Assembly: GCA_009778115.1 (NCBI GenBank)
Contig: WRKL01000002.1
Coordinates: 1-64,000, forward strand
Length of the DNA stretch: 64,000 bases
Source: Oscillospiraceae bacterium
GTDB taxonomy: Bacteria; Bacillota; Clostridia; Oscillospirales; Ruminococcaceae
Reading direction: 5' to 3'
Part shown: piece by piece, positions 56,467 to 64,000 of the stretch
How the letters are laid out: every line of letters starts with the position of its first letter
Numbering within the stretch: position 1 is the first letter of the stretch
The notes under the pieces: generated by a model
What the model was told of the DNA's origin: nothing
What the model saw: only the letters and a program-made list of their open reading frames with translations
Databases searched by the model: none
Program-made: the position numbers and the translations under genes

Positions 56467-59115
56467 TACCATGAACAGTATCACCGAGAATATTCCCTGA
56501 TAAAGCAGTGCCGCCAGCGGAGAAAGCTGAGAAAGCGCTCCCGCAACCACAAAGCCTGTCAGCATAATCAAGCCGATCACTATCGACGCAAGAACGACCG
56601 TCATTCCGAGCATTGAGGTATCGCGAAGCCTCTTTGCTGCGATTAATGATCTGACAAAGCCTTTAAATGAACCGTCATTACATACTGCACCCGGAAGTCT
56701 GGGCGCATATGACGTTTCCTCCTCCATAATAACATGATGTCTTGCCGGCAGGATCTTGAACATTTTTTCATCAACTTGGAATATTTTGCTGAGTTTTTCA
56801 CGCGACAGCATAGAGTCCACCGACTTTACTACCAGTCTGATCGAATTTTTCTCTAACGATTTTAATTCGTTTTTCACATAATATCCCGCTTCAAGACCAA
56901 CTATAAACAATGCGGTCAATTCGCCGGAATTAGAAAGATAGATCAATTCGGAATCATTTGCGGAATTCCTCCGCTCGTAATCTACGCTGGGTACATTTAT
57001 ATTGTGATGGATCATCAATTCGCGGTTACCTATAAGCACCCGTTTGTCGTTCACCCACGCCGAAACTCCCATCAAATCTTCGTATATCAGAGAATCGACT
57101 TCACGCAACAATTCCTTTCTTCCCAGTATAATTTTCAAGAATACGCTTGAAAGGATGCTGTTCGCATTATACAGTACACTTACGGCATCCAAAATGGCAT
57201 CGTCAATACGTTTGTCCGAAAATGTTTTTATAGCTTTTAAAACTACCGAACGTTCGGGGAACAAACTGTGGGCCTCTACCGCCGCACTGACCGCATAGTT
57301 CATTTCCCCCGCCGCATCGTATCCTAACACCGCAGATTTATGCCGGGTAGCCGAAAGTGAAATCTTCCACAACGGGAAGTTTATGGGGAACAAATATGAA
57401 ATCGGACAAACGAATAATAATGCCGCACTCGCCGCTGTAAATGCTGCCGCTGCCGAATCCGTCAGGTTTAATGTTGTGATAAAGAGTATAATCGCCGATA
57501 TAATAGAAACCGGCGACAAAATACGGCTTGCCTTGTCTGATAAGTCCTCCGCATACGAATAGTGCATTAAACGGGTAAAAAAGCTTGTTTTGCGATTAAC
57601 CGCCAAATCTCCCGGAACATCTATAAGCCCCAGCGTCATATCATACACATTCTGCTCATCTTCTACGGTTTTGACGGAATACTTTTCGATCCCCTGTTCG
57701 GAGAAAAACAAAAAGTTTTCGGTAAATCTTGCAATAATCAGCCATTTGCCGACTGCGTTCATTAACAACGCTAATATCGCAACAGGCAAATAGATATGCA
57801 CATTATCTGCGGCCACCGCAGCCGGCGGAATAAACAGCATAGATATCAGCTGCACAAAAACGCCCGCGGTCATAAGAGAAAACAAGCTGTCTCTTTCCGG
57901 TCGGAGCTTTATCAACGCTATTATTCCTCCGGCGATCGTGCTTAATGAAATCAAAGCACCCACTATCAGTATAGACAAGCTGATAAATAAATGCGCTGTC
58001 GGGAATCTTTCTATATTCAGAAAAGACGGCGCAAAACTCGTCGGACCGAAAACCGAAATATATATTGAAAGGATCGAAAGAATCGCCATAAGCCCTATCC
58101 GGCGTTTAAGAATTTTACGGGTGCGATGAAGATTCGCTATGATTTTGTCGTTCTGCTTATCGCTTACATATTCGTCACCCATTTGACCGGGACGATCGAA
58201 AATACCGGGCAAACGCCTTTCGCTATCCTCGGTTTGAACGTTTTCGCTATTATCTGAGCTATCCGGATCTACTTCATCTTCCTCACGCTCATGAAGTGTA
58301 AACTCGACAGCACGTTTCATACGGTTTTGTTTGAAATCACGATATACGCCCATATACGCAGGGTCAAGACGGCCTTCACTCCTGCGTTTTCCGTCGTCTT
58401 TTGCAAGAGTTTCATCCTCGCCGGAGCGGTCTTCTTTTTCGGTCGCCGGATCTTCCTTCAGGTTTTCTTCGCCGCCCGGCGTTTTTGCCTGCTCCTCTAG
58501 TTCACCCGGTTCATCCGGTTTTTCCCATATAATCTGTATTTCGGGTTTATCGGGTTTATCGGGTTTATCGGGTTTATCGGGTTTATCAAGTTTTTCGGGT
58601 TTTTCAGGCTCGCTGACCGTTTCTTCTTTTTTGTGCTTGTCGGTTTCGGTTGGTTTGATTATTTTATTGGAAGAAAATTTTTCGGGTGAAATTTCAGGTC
58701 TGGACGGCAGTCTTTCCCATAACGGAGGAAGTTTTCCCTTTTCACTGTCTCCGGCTTTTTTCGTCCGGTTATCATATTTTTCATCTTGTTCCCACAGCTG
58801 GGGTTTCTTTTCTGTTTGAGGGGACGAATCCTGCGAAGACAAATCTTCATCGCTGTCGTGCAGGGATGAGGGCATACCCTCCGGACGTTCCCACAACGGA
58901 GATTCCGGGTTTTCTTCTCCCTTTAAGCCATCTTTCGTTTTATCTCTTTCTTTTAAAAATTCCTTATAATCCGATGACGGATCCGTCATCGGAACTTCCC
59001 ATATGCGCACCTGTCTTGCGGAATGGCTTTCGTCCGCCCGTTTTTGACCGGAACCCTTGCGCTTATTTTCCAATTCGTACAATATGTCATCAATTGAATA
59101 TTTTTGATTACTCAT
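56449..59115 (-). CDS. P-type ATPase-like pseudoenzyme with disordered N-terminus
   Basis: An 888-residue membrane protein. Residues 1-330 are charged and without fold: five short motifs of the type (I/L)-W-E, and a K-P-D repeat at 176-195. The rest follows the plan of heavy-metal P-type ATPases: membrane spans near 339-360, 375-402, 411-430, 440-462, 534-552, 555-580, 838-856 and 862-884, with F-V-C-P-I in place of the C-P-C of the ion path. The nucleotide-binding-like part has V-L-I-G-N-R-E-L-M, matching the family. But the phosphorylation motif D-K-T-G-T is absent, the T-G-D-N region reads S-V-D-S and the G-D-G-x-N-D loop is lost, so it cannot work as an ATPase. Function unknown. It lies 19 bases after rlmB. 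The start at 59115 has a GAGGAG site. Confidence 0.7.
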   Translation of the reverse strand: MSNQKYSIDDILYELENKRKGSGQKRADESHSARQVRIWEVPMTDPSSDYKEFLKERDKTKDGLKGEENPESPLWERPEGMPSSLHDSDEDLSSQDSSPQTEKKPQLWEQDEKYDNRTKKAGDSEKGKLPPLWERLPSRPEISPEKFSSNKIIKPTETDKHKKEETVSEPEKPEKLDKPDKPDKPDKPDKPEIQIIWEKPDEPGELEEQAKTPGGEENLKEDPATEKEDRSGEDETLAKDDGKRRSEGRLDPAYMGVYRDFKQNRMKRAVEFTLHEREEDEVDPDSSDNSENVQTEDSERRLPGIFDRPGQMGDEYVSDKQNDKIIANLHRTRKILKRRIGLMAILSILSIYISVFGPTSFAPSFLNIERFPTAHLFISLSILIVGALISLSTIAGGIIALIKLRPERDSLFSLMTAGVFVQLISMLFIPPAAVAADNVHIYLPVAILALLMNAVGKWLIIARFTENFLFFSEQGIEKYSVKTVEDEQNVYDMTLGLIDVPGDLAVNRKTSFFTRLMHYSYAEDLSDKASRILSPVSIISAIILFITTLNLTDSAAAAFTAASAALLFVCPISYLFPINFPLWKISLSATRHKSAVLGYDAAGEMNYAVSAAVEAHSLFPERSVVLKAIKTFSDKRIDDAILDAVSVLYNANSILSSVFLKIILGRKELLREVDSLIYEDLMGVSAWVNDKRVLIGNRELMIHHNINVPSVDYERRNSANDSELIYLSNSGELTALFIVGLEAGYYVKNELKSLEKNSIRLVVKSVDSMLSREKLSKIFQVDEKMFKILPARHHVIMEEETSYAPRLPGAVCNDGSFKGFVRSLIAAKRLRDTSMLGMTVVLASIVIGLIMLTGFVVAGALSQLSPLAALLYQGIFSVILFMVFAARR
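58541..58588. repeat. 9-bp coding tandem repeat (Asp-Lys-Pro)
   Basis: Five to six copies of TCGGGTTTA on the plus strand encode a (K-P-D) run in the disordered N-terminus of the pseudoenzyme. The copies are almost identical, a sign of recent slippage. Confidence 0.85.
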
Positions 59116-59134
59116 TCGCGCTCCTCGCAATCAT

Positions 59135-59875
59135 TTATACTTGCATTTGATTATTCGTTATCGCAAACATCAGTACTGCGCCTGCCGCCGAAACATTCAA
59201 GGAATTCAACTTTCCGCGCATCGGGATGCCAACCAAAAAATCGCATTTTTCTTTTACCAGCCGGGAGAGCCCCTTACCCTCTGAACCCAGCACCAGTGCA
59301 ATTGCCCCGGAAAATTCCATTTGCGCGTAATTCGCACCGTCTGTATGCGCTCCGTAGACCCAAAAACCGTTCTTCTTCAGCTCGTCCAAAATAGAGGGAA
59401 TATTTGTCACTTTCATTATATTCTGACGGGAAACCGCGCCTGCCGCCGCTTTTTCTGCGGTCGGGGTTATCAAAGTCCCGCCGCGCTTTGGAATTATCAC
59501 ACCGTCGGCTCCCGCACCTTCGGATGTGCGGATTATTGCACCCAGGTTATGAGGGTCGCATATTTTATCACACACCACAACGAACGGCGGTTTGTTCCTT
59601 TTCTTTGCGCAATTAAGAATGTCTTGTAATTCGCAGTATTCCACGGGCGACACATATGTCGCAACTCCCTGATGAACACCGCCGCCGCTGATGTCGTCTA
59701 ATTTTTTTGCGTTTGTATATTTTACCGTTATGTTGTTTTCTTTTGCCAGTGCTATTATTTTAATAAGAGAACCCCTTATATCGCCGTCCGCAACCAAAAT
59801 CGTGTCCAGACCTTGTTTGGATGTTATCGCTTCGATTATCGGGTTTCTGCCGTATATCAACCGTACTTCATTCAT
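59135..59875 (-). CDS. rlmB: 23S rRNA (guanosine-2'-O-)-methyltransferase, SpoU/TrmH family
   Basis: A 246-residue SPOUT enzyme: an N-terminal substrate-binding domain (I-Y-G-R-N-P-I-I-E-A) and a C-terminal SAM-binding trefoil knot with D-P-H-N-L-G-A-I-I-R-T, L-V-L-G-S-E-G-K-G-L and the I-P-M-R-G-K-L-N-S-L-N-V-S motif. RlmB methylates G2251 of 23S rRNA; assignment to RlmB rather than to another TrmH member is by overall similarity. Confidence 0.9.
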   Translation of the reverse strand: MNEVRLIYGRNPIIEAITSKQGLDTILVADGDIRGSLIKIIALAKENNITVKYTNAKKLDDISGGGVHQGVATYVSPVEYCELQDILNCAKKRNKPPFVVVCDKICDPHNLGAIIRTSEGAGADGVIIPKRGGTLITPTAEKAAAGAVSRQNIMKVTNIPSILDELKKNGFWVYGAHTDGANYAQMEFSGAIALVLGSEGKGLSRLVKEKCDFLVGIPMRGKLNSLNVSAAGAVLMFAITNNQMQV

Positions 59876-60072
59876 AATAAACGCTCTGCGCCTGAGGTTG
59901 TGTAAAAAGCCATTTTTAAATGGACATATTTTTGCCGCAAAAGGCGCGCAGCCTCCGTTCTTTCCTTAAAAAGTATTTTTTAGAAAAAGCATTTTTTAGG
60001 TTATTCGTTATTTTTTTGTCTTTTTCCATCACCGGTAAACTTTTCACCTGTGAATTTTCCGCATTTCCGTAT

Positions 60073-62025
60073 TCAATAGTTTGCTATCGTCTTTTTTGTT
60101 TCTTCAAACCTTGAAACATACTTTTCGTACCATGTGAGAAAAACAAGAATTGTCCACAAAGGTCTGTAGTTGTCGGATTTCCCGCTTCGGTGATCGTCCA
60201 GCAGTTTGAGCGCCGTAGATTTTATTATAAATTCATCCGCATTCGAAAGCATAATGATATTTCTTGCCCATTCGTACATTTCGTTTTTCAGCCATTTTCG
60301 GACGGGCACGGGAAAACCCAGTTTGGGGCGCATAAAATGCTCCTCGCCTAAAATGTCCCGGAACGCATCCCGAAAAATGTATTTCGTGGTTTTGTGCGAG
60401 AGTTTGTCCTCGTTACATAAAATCTTAGCCGCCTCCCACACTTCCGTGTCCAGGTACGGAGTGCGTATTTCCAGCGCGTTTGCCATACTAAGCCGATCGC
60501 CCTTGACCAGTATATCGCCCTTGACCCATGTGGATATATCGCAATACTGCATTTTTGTCAGATAGGTTTCGTTTTTAACCTGTTCGAAGACCGGTTTTGT
60601 AATGTGGGTAAAATGCACGTTGGGGTCGTACCCGGTCAGTATATCCGCTTTTTGTTTTTCATCAAAAATAAAAGCGTTCCCGACGTATCTCTGCTCCAGC
60701 GGCGTTGTACCGCGCAGCAGTAAATTTTTCCCCTTTACAAATCCCGGCATGATTCTGCCTGCAAAAGCTAAAAATCTCCTCAGTACAGAGGGGAGGTTAT
60801 ATATTTTTTCGCATATCACGGAATCGTTGTAGACCCTATAACCGCCGAAAAGTTCGTCCGAACCCTCTCCGGACAATACTGCCCCGACGTATTTGGAAGC
60901 TTCGCGGCACAGAATGTATATCGCAATCGCAGACGGATCGGCAACCGGGGCATCCAAATGATATATAACCTTGTCATAAGCCGAAATGAAATCCTCAAAT
61001 GTAAAATCCAGTTTTATATGTTCGACATCCAGATTTTTTGCAATTCCGGAAGCATCGTTCAATTCTGAATATTCGTGTTCATGGAAAGCGATAGTGAACG
61101 CTTTTATTCCGGGCGATATCCGCGACGATAGCGCAGTTGTAACCGCACTGTCAACACCGCTGGACAAAAAAGCTCCGATTTCAACACAATCCCGCATATG
61201 AAGCTCAACCGAAGATTCGATAGCTTTTCGCAATCTTTTTACCTTTTGATCGTAAGTAACAGATCTGTCCGGCGTAAATTTTAGTTCGGAATATTTTTTT
61301 ATACTTATGCCGTCCGTTGTTTTTTCAGTATTTACACGCGTTTCTGAAGAATTCGTAATGCTGTATTCAAAATAACTTCCTGCATCCAAAATTTTTAGGC
61401 TGTCCGTGATAGTTTTGGGTTCGGGGACATATTGAAACGTCATATAATGCTGAAGCTGTTCTTTGTTTATTGAAAAAGGCTTGTCAAAACAATGTATAAA
61501 CGCTTTCATTTCGGAAGCGAAAATAATTTTGTTTCCTGCTTGGACTTTGCCGGACGAGAGTTCGTTCTTTATCACCGCGTAATAAAACGGCTTTATCCCG
61601 AATCTGTCGCGCCCCGCTATTATTTTATCATTTTTCAAATCATAAATCACAATGGCAAACATTCCGCGCAACCGTTCGAAAAACGAAACCCCTTCTTCCC
61701 GATACAATGCCAGCAATACCTCAATTTCTTCATCGGTATCGAATAGCCTGCCCTTTTGGATCAGTTCGTCATGCAGCTCGGAATAATTATAAATTGCGCC
61801 GTCCAGTACACCCACGCAATCCCAACGCTGTAAAATTAAAGATTGCTCCCCGCTTTGCCTGACCGTAGCTGCCGGATGCCGGAACGCTAAAGCCAAATTG
61901 TTGTTATATACGCCGGTTTGCGCGCTTTTCGGTCCTCTGTGTGCAACTGAAGCGGACATATCCCCAAGGGTATGCTTGTCCATATCACCGATATTCTTTT
62001 TGTATATACCCGCAAATCCGCTCAT
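60073..62025 (-). CDS. asnB: Asparagine synthetase B-like, glutaminase domain inactive
   Basis: A 650-residue protein with the AsnB layout: an N-terminal class II amidotransferase fold (~1-200) and a C-terminal synthetase with the pyrophosphate loop L-S-S-G-V-D-S-A near residue 293. The synthetase would form asparagine, or another amide, from a carboxylate and ATP. The glutaminase residues known from E. coli AsnB (Cys1, Arg49, Asn74, Glu76, Asp98) appear here as Ser2, His50, Asp75, Ala77 and Glu100. Hydrolysis of glutamine is therefore not expected and free ammonia is the likely nitrogen donor. The frame is open 17 codons upstream, but the start at 62025 with AAGGAG gives the family N-terminus. 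Confidence 0.85.
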   Translation of the reverse strand: MSGFAGIYKKNIGDMDKHTLGDMSASVAHRGPKSAQTGVYNNNLALAFRHPAATVRQSGEQSLILQRWDCVGVLDGAIYNYSELHDELIQKGRLFDTDEEIEVLLALYREEGVSFFERLRGMFAIVIYDLKNDKIIAGRDRFGIKPFYYAVIKNELSSGKVQAGNKIIFASEMKAFIHCFDKPFSINKEQLQHYMTFQYVPEPKTITDSLKILDAGSYFEYSITNSSETRVNTEKTTDGISIKKYSELKFTPDRSVTYDQKVKRLRKAIESSVELHMRDCVEIGAFLSSGVDSAVTTALSSRISPGIKAFTIAFHEHEYSELNDASGIAKNLDVEHIKLDFTFEDFISAYDKVIYHLDAPVADPSAIAIYILCREASKYVGAVLSGEGSDELFGGYRVYNDSVICEKIYNLPSVLRRFLAFAGRIMPGFVKGKNLLLRGTTPLEQRYVGNAFIFDEKQKADILTGYDPNVHFTHITKPVFEQVKNETYLTKMQYCDISTWVKGDILVKGDRLSMANALEIRTPYLDTEVWEAAKILCNEDKLSHKTTKYIFRDAFRDILGEEHFMRPKLGFPVPVRKWLKNEMYEWARNIIMLSNADEFIIKSTALKLLDDHRSGKSDNYRPLWTILVFLTWYEKYVSRFEETKKTIANY

Positions 62026-62085
62026 TAAACGTGTTCTCCTTACATGACCGGTTAAAAGTCCGGAGTTTAAAATCAACCGATTTTA

Positions 62086-62114
62086 ATAATACTACATTTT
62101 ACGGGTTATGTCAA
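62086..62114 (-). promoter_or_regulatory. asnB promoter
   Basis: On the minus strand a perfect TTGACA (62109-62114), a 17-base spacer and TATTAT (62086-62091) lie about 60 bases before asnB. Confidence 0.8.
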
Positions 62115-62198
62115 TAAATCAGACCGACTTTAGTTTTAAGGCTAAATAATGCCAATATATAACATATTATGCAATGTATTCCTTTTGCCGCCGCGCGT

Positions 62199-62227
62199 TT
62201 GACAAACGAATCGAAGTATGCTATCAT
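62199..62227 (+). promoter_or_regulatory. Lytic transglycosylase promoter
   Basis: A perfect TTGACA (62199-62204), a 17-base spacer and TATCAT (62222-62227) lie about 95 bases before the transglycosylase gene. The leader holds a copy of repeat family 2. Confidence 0.8.
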
Positions 62228-62258
62228 GTCCGGGTGAGCCGGATGAGCCGGGTTAACC

Positions 62259-62281
62259 GGGCAACTTTTTCAACACCCCCC
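62259..62281. repeat. Dispersed repeat family 2, copy 3 (end only)
   Basis: GGGCAACTTTTTCAACACCCCCC matches the ends of the copies at 5823-5906 and 50094-50167. It is preceded by short GAGCCGG/GGTTAACC-type repeats. Confidence 0.5.
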
Positions 62282-62320
62282 TTATATAATGATCAGGTTA
62301 AAAAGTGAGGCTGCAAACTT

Positions 62321-62938
62321 ATGAAGATAGCGAATGATATATACTGGCAGAAGATAAACGAAATACAAAGCAGACTTCCCGTTAAATTAAAAATAGCGGG
62401 CAGCGGGCAGTCCGATCTTTCGGCGGAAACTTTACAAAACAGCACGGTTGACCCTATGGATTTTCAAACCCTGCTGAACCAAAAGCTGGACGCGGATAAA
62501 GCCGCCGAGGCCGCGGACAGTCTTGCCGGCAACCCCAATGTGTGGGGAAGTGCGGACTATATAAACAGTGTCGCGGAATCAGCGGCCGAAAAGTACGGCG
62601 TTGACCCTTGTTTGGTAAAAGGTGTTATCAAAGCGGAATCGAACTATAACCCCTTTGCGGAATCCAGTGCAGGGGCTATGGGAATAATGCAGCTAATGCC
62701 GGGTACGGCAAAAAATATGGAAGTATCCGATCCGTATGATATAGAGCAAAACATAAACGGCGGAGTAAAATATCTCCGTCAGCTCATTGACAAATACAGC
62801 GGAAATATATCGCTTGCATTGGCGGCATACAACGCAGGGCCGGGCACGGTGACCAAATATAACGGGATCATACCGCCGGGCGGAAGTTTGCAAGGTTATA
62901 TAGACAAGGTGTTAAGTTACGCATCGGATTTTAGATGA
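62321..62938 (+). CDS. Lytic transglycosylase (SLT domain)
   Basis: A 205-residue protein. The N-terminal ~80 residues have no signal peptide and look flexible. The C-terminal SLT domain has V-K-G-V-I-K-A-E-S-N-Y-N-P, where the Glu is the catalytic acid, then G-A-M-G-I-M-Q-L-M-P-G-T-A and A-L-A-A-Y-N-A-G-P-G. It cuts peptidoglycan glycan strands, leaving anhydro-MurNAc ends. Similar proteins in Firmicutes have no classical export signal. A GTGAGG site precedes the ATG. Confidence 0.92.
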   Translation: MKIANDIYWQKINEIQSRLPVKLKIAGSGQSDLSAETLQNSTVDPMDFQTLLNQKLDADKAAEAADSLAGNPNVWGSADYINSVAESAAEKYGVDPCLVKGVIKAESNYNPFAESSAGAMGIMQLMPGTAKNMEVSDPYDIEQNINGGVKYLRQLIDKYSGNISLALAAYNAGPGTVTKYNGIIPPGGSLQGYIDKVLSYASDFR

Positions 62939-63076
62939 AAGAATTGAAGCCTGTTCTCAATAGAACGAAAGGGTTAGGATCAAAGTGGTATTGGACGTTC
63001 AAAACCTCAGAGCCTTTTGTCCGTAGTTTATTGAGAGCGGGTTCTTGTTATATGATGGGATGGGAGAAGATTTGAA

Positions 63077-64000
63077 ATGCCGGAAACAACTTGGGGGCTC
63101 CTTGTAGACATATTTAAAATCGCGGGCGGACTGGGGTTGTTTCTTTATGGAATGAACCTTATGTCCCACGGACTGGAAGTCATGGCCGGTGACAGGATGC
63201 GCTCTGTGTTGGAAAAAGCTACCTCGAACAGATTTTTCGGCATAGGAATAGGCACAGCCGTAACCGCTGTCATACAAAGTTCGTCAGCTACTACGGTTAT
63301 GGTGGTCGGGTTCGTCAACGCAGGTCTTATGAATATAACGCAGGCGATCGGCGTTATAATGGGAGCGAATGTCGGAACCACTATCACGGCGCAGATCATT
63401 TCTTTCAAAATCGATCCTATTGCCCCTTTGATCATTTTTATCGGATTAGTTGTAAATTTGATGATAAAAGACAACCGTGTCAAGAATGCCGGAATTATAT
63501 TGATCGGATTCGGTATGTTGTTCTTCGGCATATCGACGATGGGGGAGCCCTTAAAAGAATTTGCCAAAGACCCCGGATTTCAATCGTTGCTTACAACCTT
63601 TGAACATCCGCTGCTTGCGCTCCTGACGGGAATCGTTGTTACTGCTATTTTACAGAGTTCATCGGCAACTACCGGGATTGTTATAACTCTGTACGCAAGC
63701 GGAGTTGGTTTGGATTTTATGATTACGGCGTTTATAATATTGGGAACAAATATAGGAACCTGCATTACCGCGATACTTTCTTCACTTACTTCCAGCCGCG
63801 AAAGCAAACGTGCCGCGTTAGCTCATGTACTGTTTAACGTTTTTGGTTCGGTGTTTTTCGGGACACTGGTATTATTGTTCCCGGGTATATTAACCATTAT
63901 CCAAAATACCTGGCCGGAGGCGTCGCGTCAGGTCGCTATGTTCCATACAATCTTTAACGTGACTACGGTAGTGCTTCTGGTAGGTTTCGTAAAACAGATC
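63077..64000 (+). CDS. Na/Pi cotransporter family protein (NptA-like), 3' end outside window
   Basis: 308 codons are visible and the frame is open at the window edge. The protein has two inverted repeats, each with the family signature Q-S-S-S-A-T-T (near residues 63 and 194), and many membrane spans. The family imports phosphate, or exports it, with sodium; C-terminal PhoU-like domains often follow but lie outside. A GGGAGAAG site precedes the ATG at 63077. Confidence 0.93.
   Translation, partial: MPETTWGLLVDIFKIAGGLGLFLYGMNLMSHGLEVMAGDRMRSVLEKATSNRFFGIGIGTAVTAVIQSSSATTVMVVGFVNAGLMNITQAIGVIMGANVGTTITAQIISFKIDPIAPLIIFIGLVVNLMIKDNRVKNAGIILIGFGMLFFGISTMGEPLKEFAKDPGFQSLLTTFEHPLLALLTGIVVTAILQSSSATTGIVITLYASGVGLDFMITAFIILGTNIGTCITAILSSLTSSRESKRAALAHVLFNVFGSVFFGTLVLLFPGILTIIQNTWPEASRQVAMFHTIFNVTTVVLLVGFVKQI

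Noticed and set aside
58331-58819. Plus-strand repeat protein with G-L-S-G-L-S residues
   Set aside because: It is the antisense reading of the D-K-P repeat in the pseudoenzyme gene.

Overview
The window comes from a spore-forming, anaerobic clostridial bacterium (Bacillota, class Clostridia). The evidence is the sporulation gene spoIVA, a BofA-like gene, a SPOCS/LysM spore-envelope gene, the SCIFF ranthipeptide pair, a V-type ATPase operon in the clostridial order, a zinc-type S14 and S4, and a TPP riboswitch on thiT. No rRNA or tRNA gene was seen. The species cannot be named from the sequence alone.

Layout. 1-5.0 kb: the tail of a Y1/REP-type transposase, a lipoprotein esterase, a Gfo/Idh/MocA oxidoreductase and a large secreted InlB-repeat/fibronectin protein, all accessory in character. 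5.3-6.4 kb: a MITE-like element with tandem repeats, a BofA-like gene and a P-loop kinase. 6.4-22.7 kb: one unbroken minus-strand S10-spc-alpha superoperon (rpsJ to rplQ, with secY, adk, map, infA and rpoA). 22.9-32.1 kb: a divergent plus-strand nine-gene V-type ATPase operon (G-I-K-E-C-F-A-B-D). Its c subunit carries the complete Na+ ligand set known from Enterococcus hirae. 32.2-34.2 kb: khpB/jag and a convergent, TPP-riboswitch-controlled thiT. 34.4-38.5 kb: gapA, the 48-residue SCIFF precursor (too short for ordinary gene calling), its radical SAM maturase and prfB. 38.5-45.0 kb: a minus-strand uvrA-hprK-murB-rapZ-whiA group without yvcK and with a WhiA that lacks its first LAGLIDADG repeat. 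45.2-49.7 kb: an HD-GYP protein, then a biotin-dependent carboxyltransferase set resembling the 12S/1.3S/5S parts of transcarboxylase. 50.2-53.3 kb: spoIVA and a SPOCS-LysM protein. 53.4-64 kb: a CBS protein, an EF-G paralogue, a catalytically dead P-type ATPase homologue with a long disordered N-terminus, an rlmB-type methyltransferase, an asparagine synthetase with a dead glutaminase domain, a lytic transglycosylase and the start of a Na/Pi cotransporter.

How it fits together. The V-ATPase, the biotin-dependent carboxyltransferase set and the Na/Pi cotransporter suggest a fermenter whose energetics involve sodium. The sporulation genes point to endospores.

The most unusual items are these: (i) a dispersed TA-flanked MITE family with four copies here, whose hairpin shows a compensatory base-pair change and one copy of which sits between the SCIFF precursor and its maturase; (ii) the P-type ATPase pseudoenzyme, with five W-E motifs in its disordered N-terminus and a minisatellite grown from its own 3' end; (iii) AsnB with all five classical glutaminase residues replaced; (iv) the shortened WhiA.
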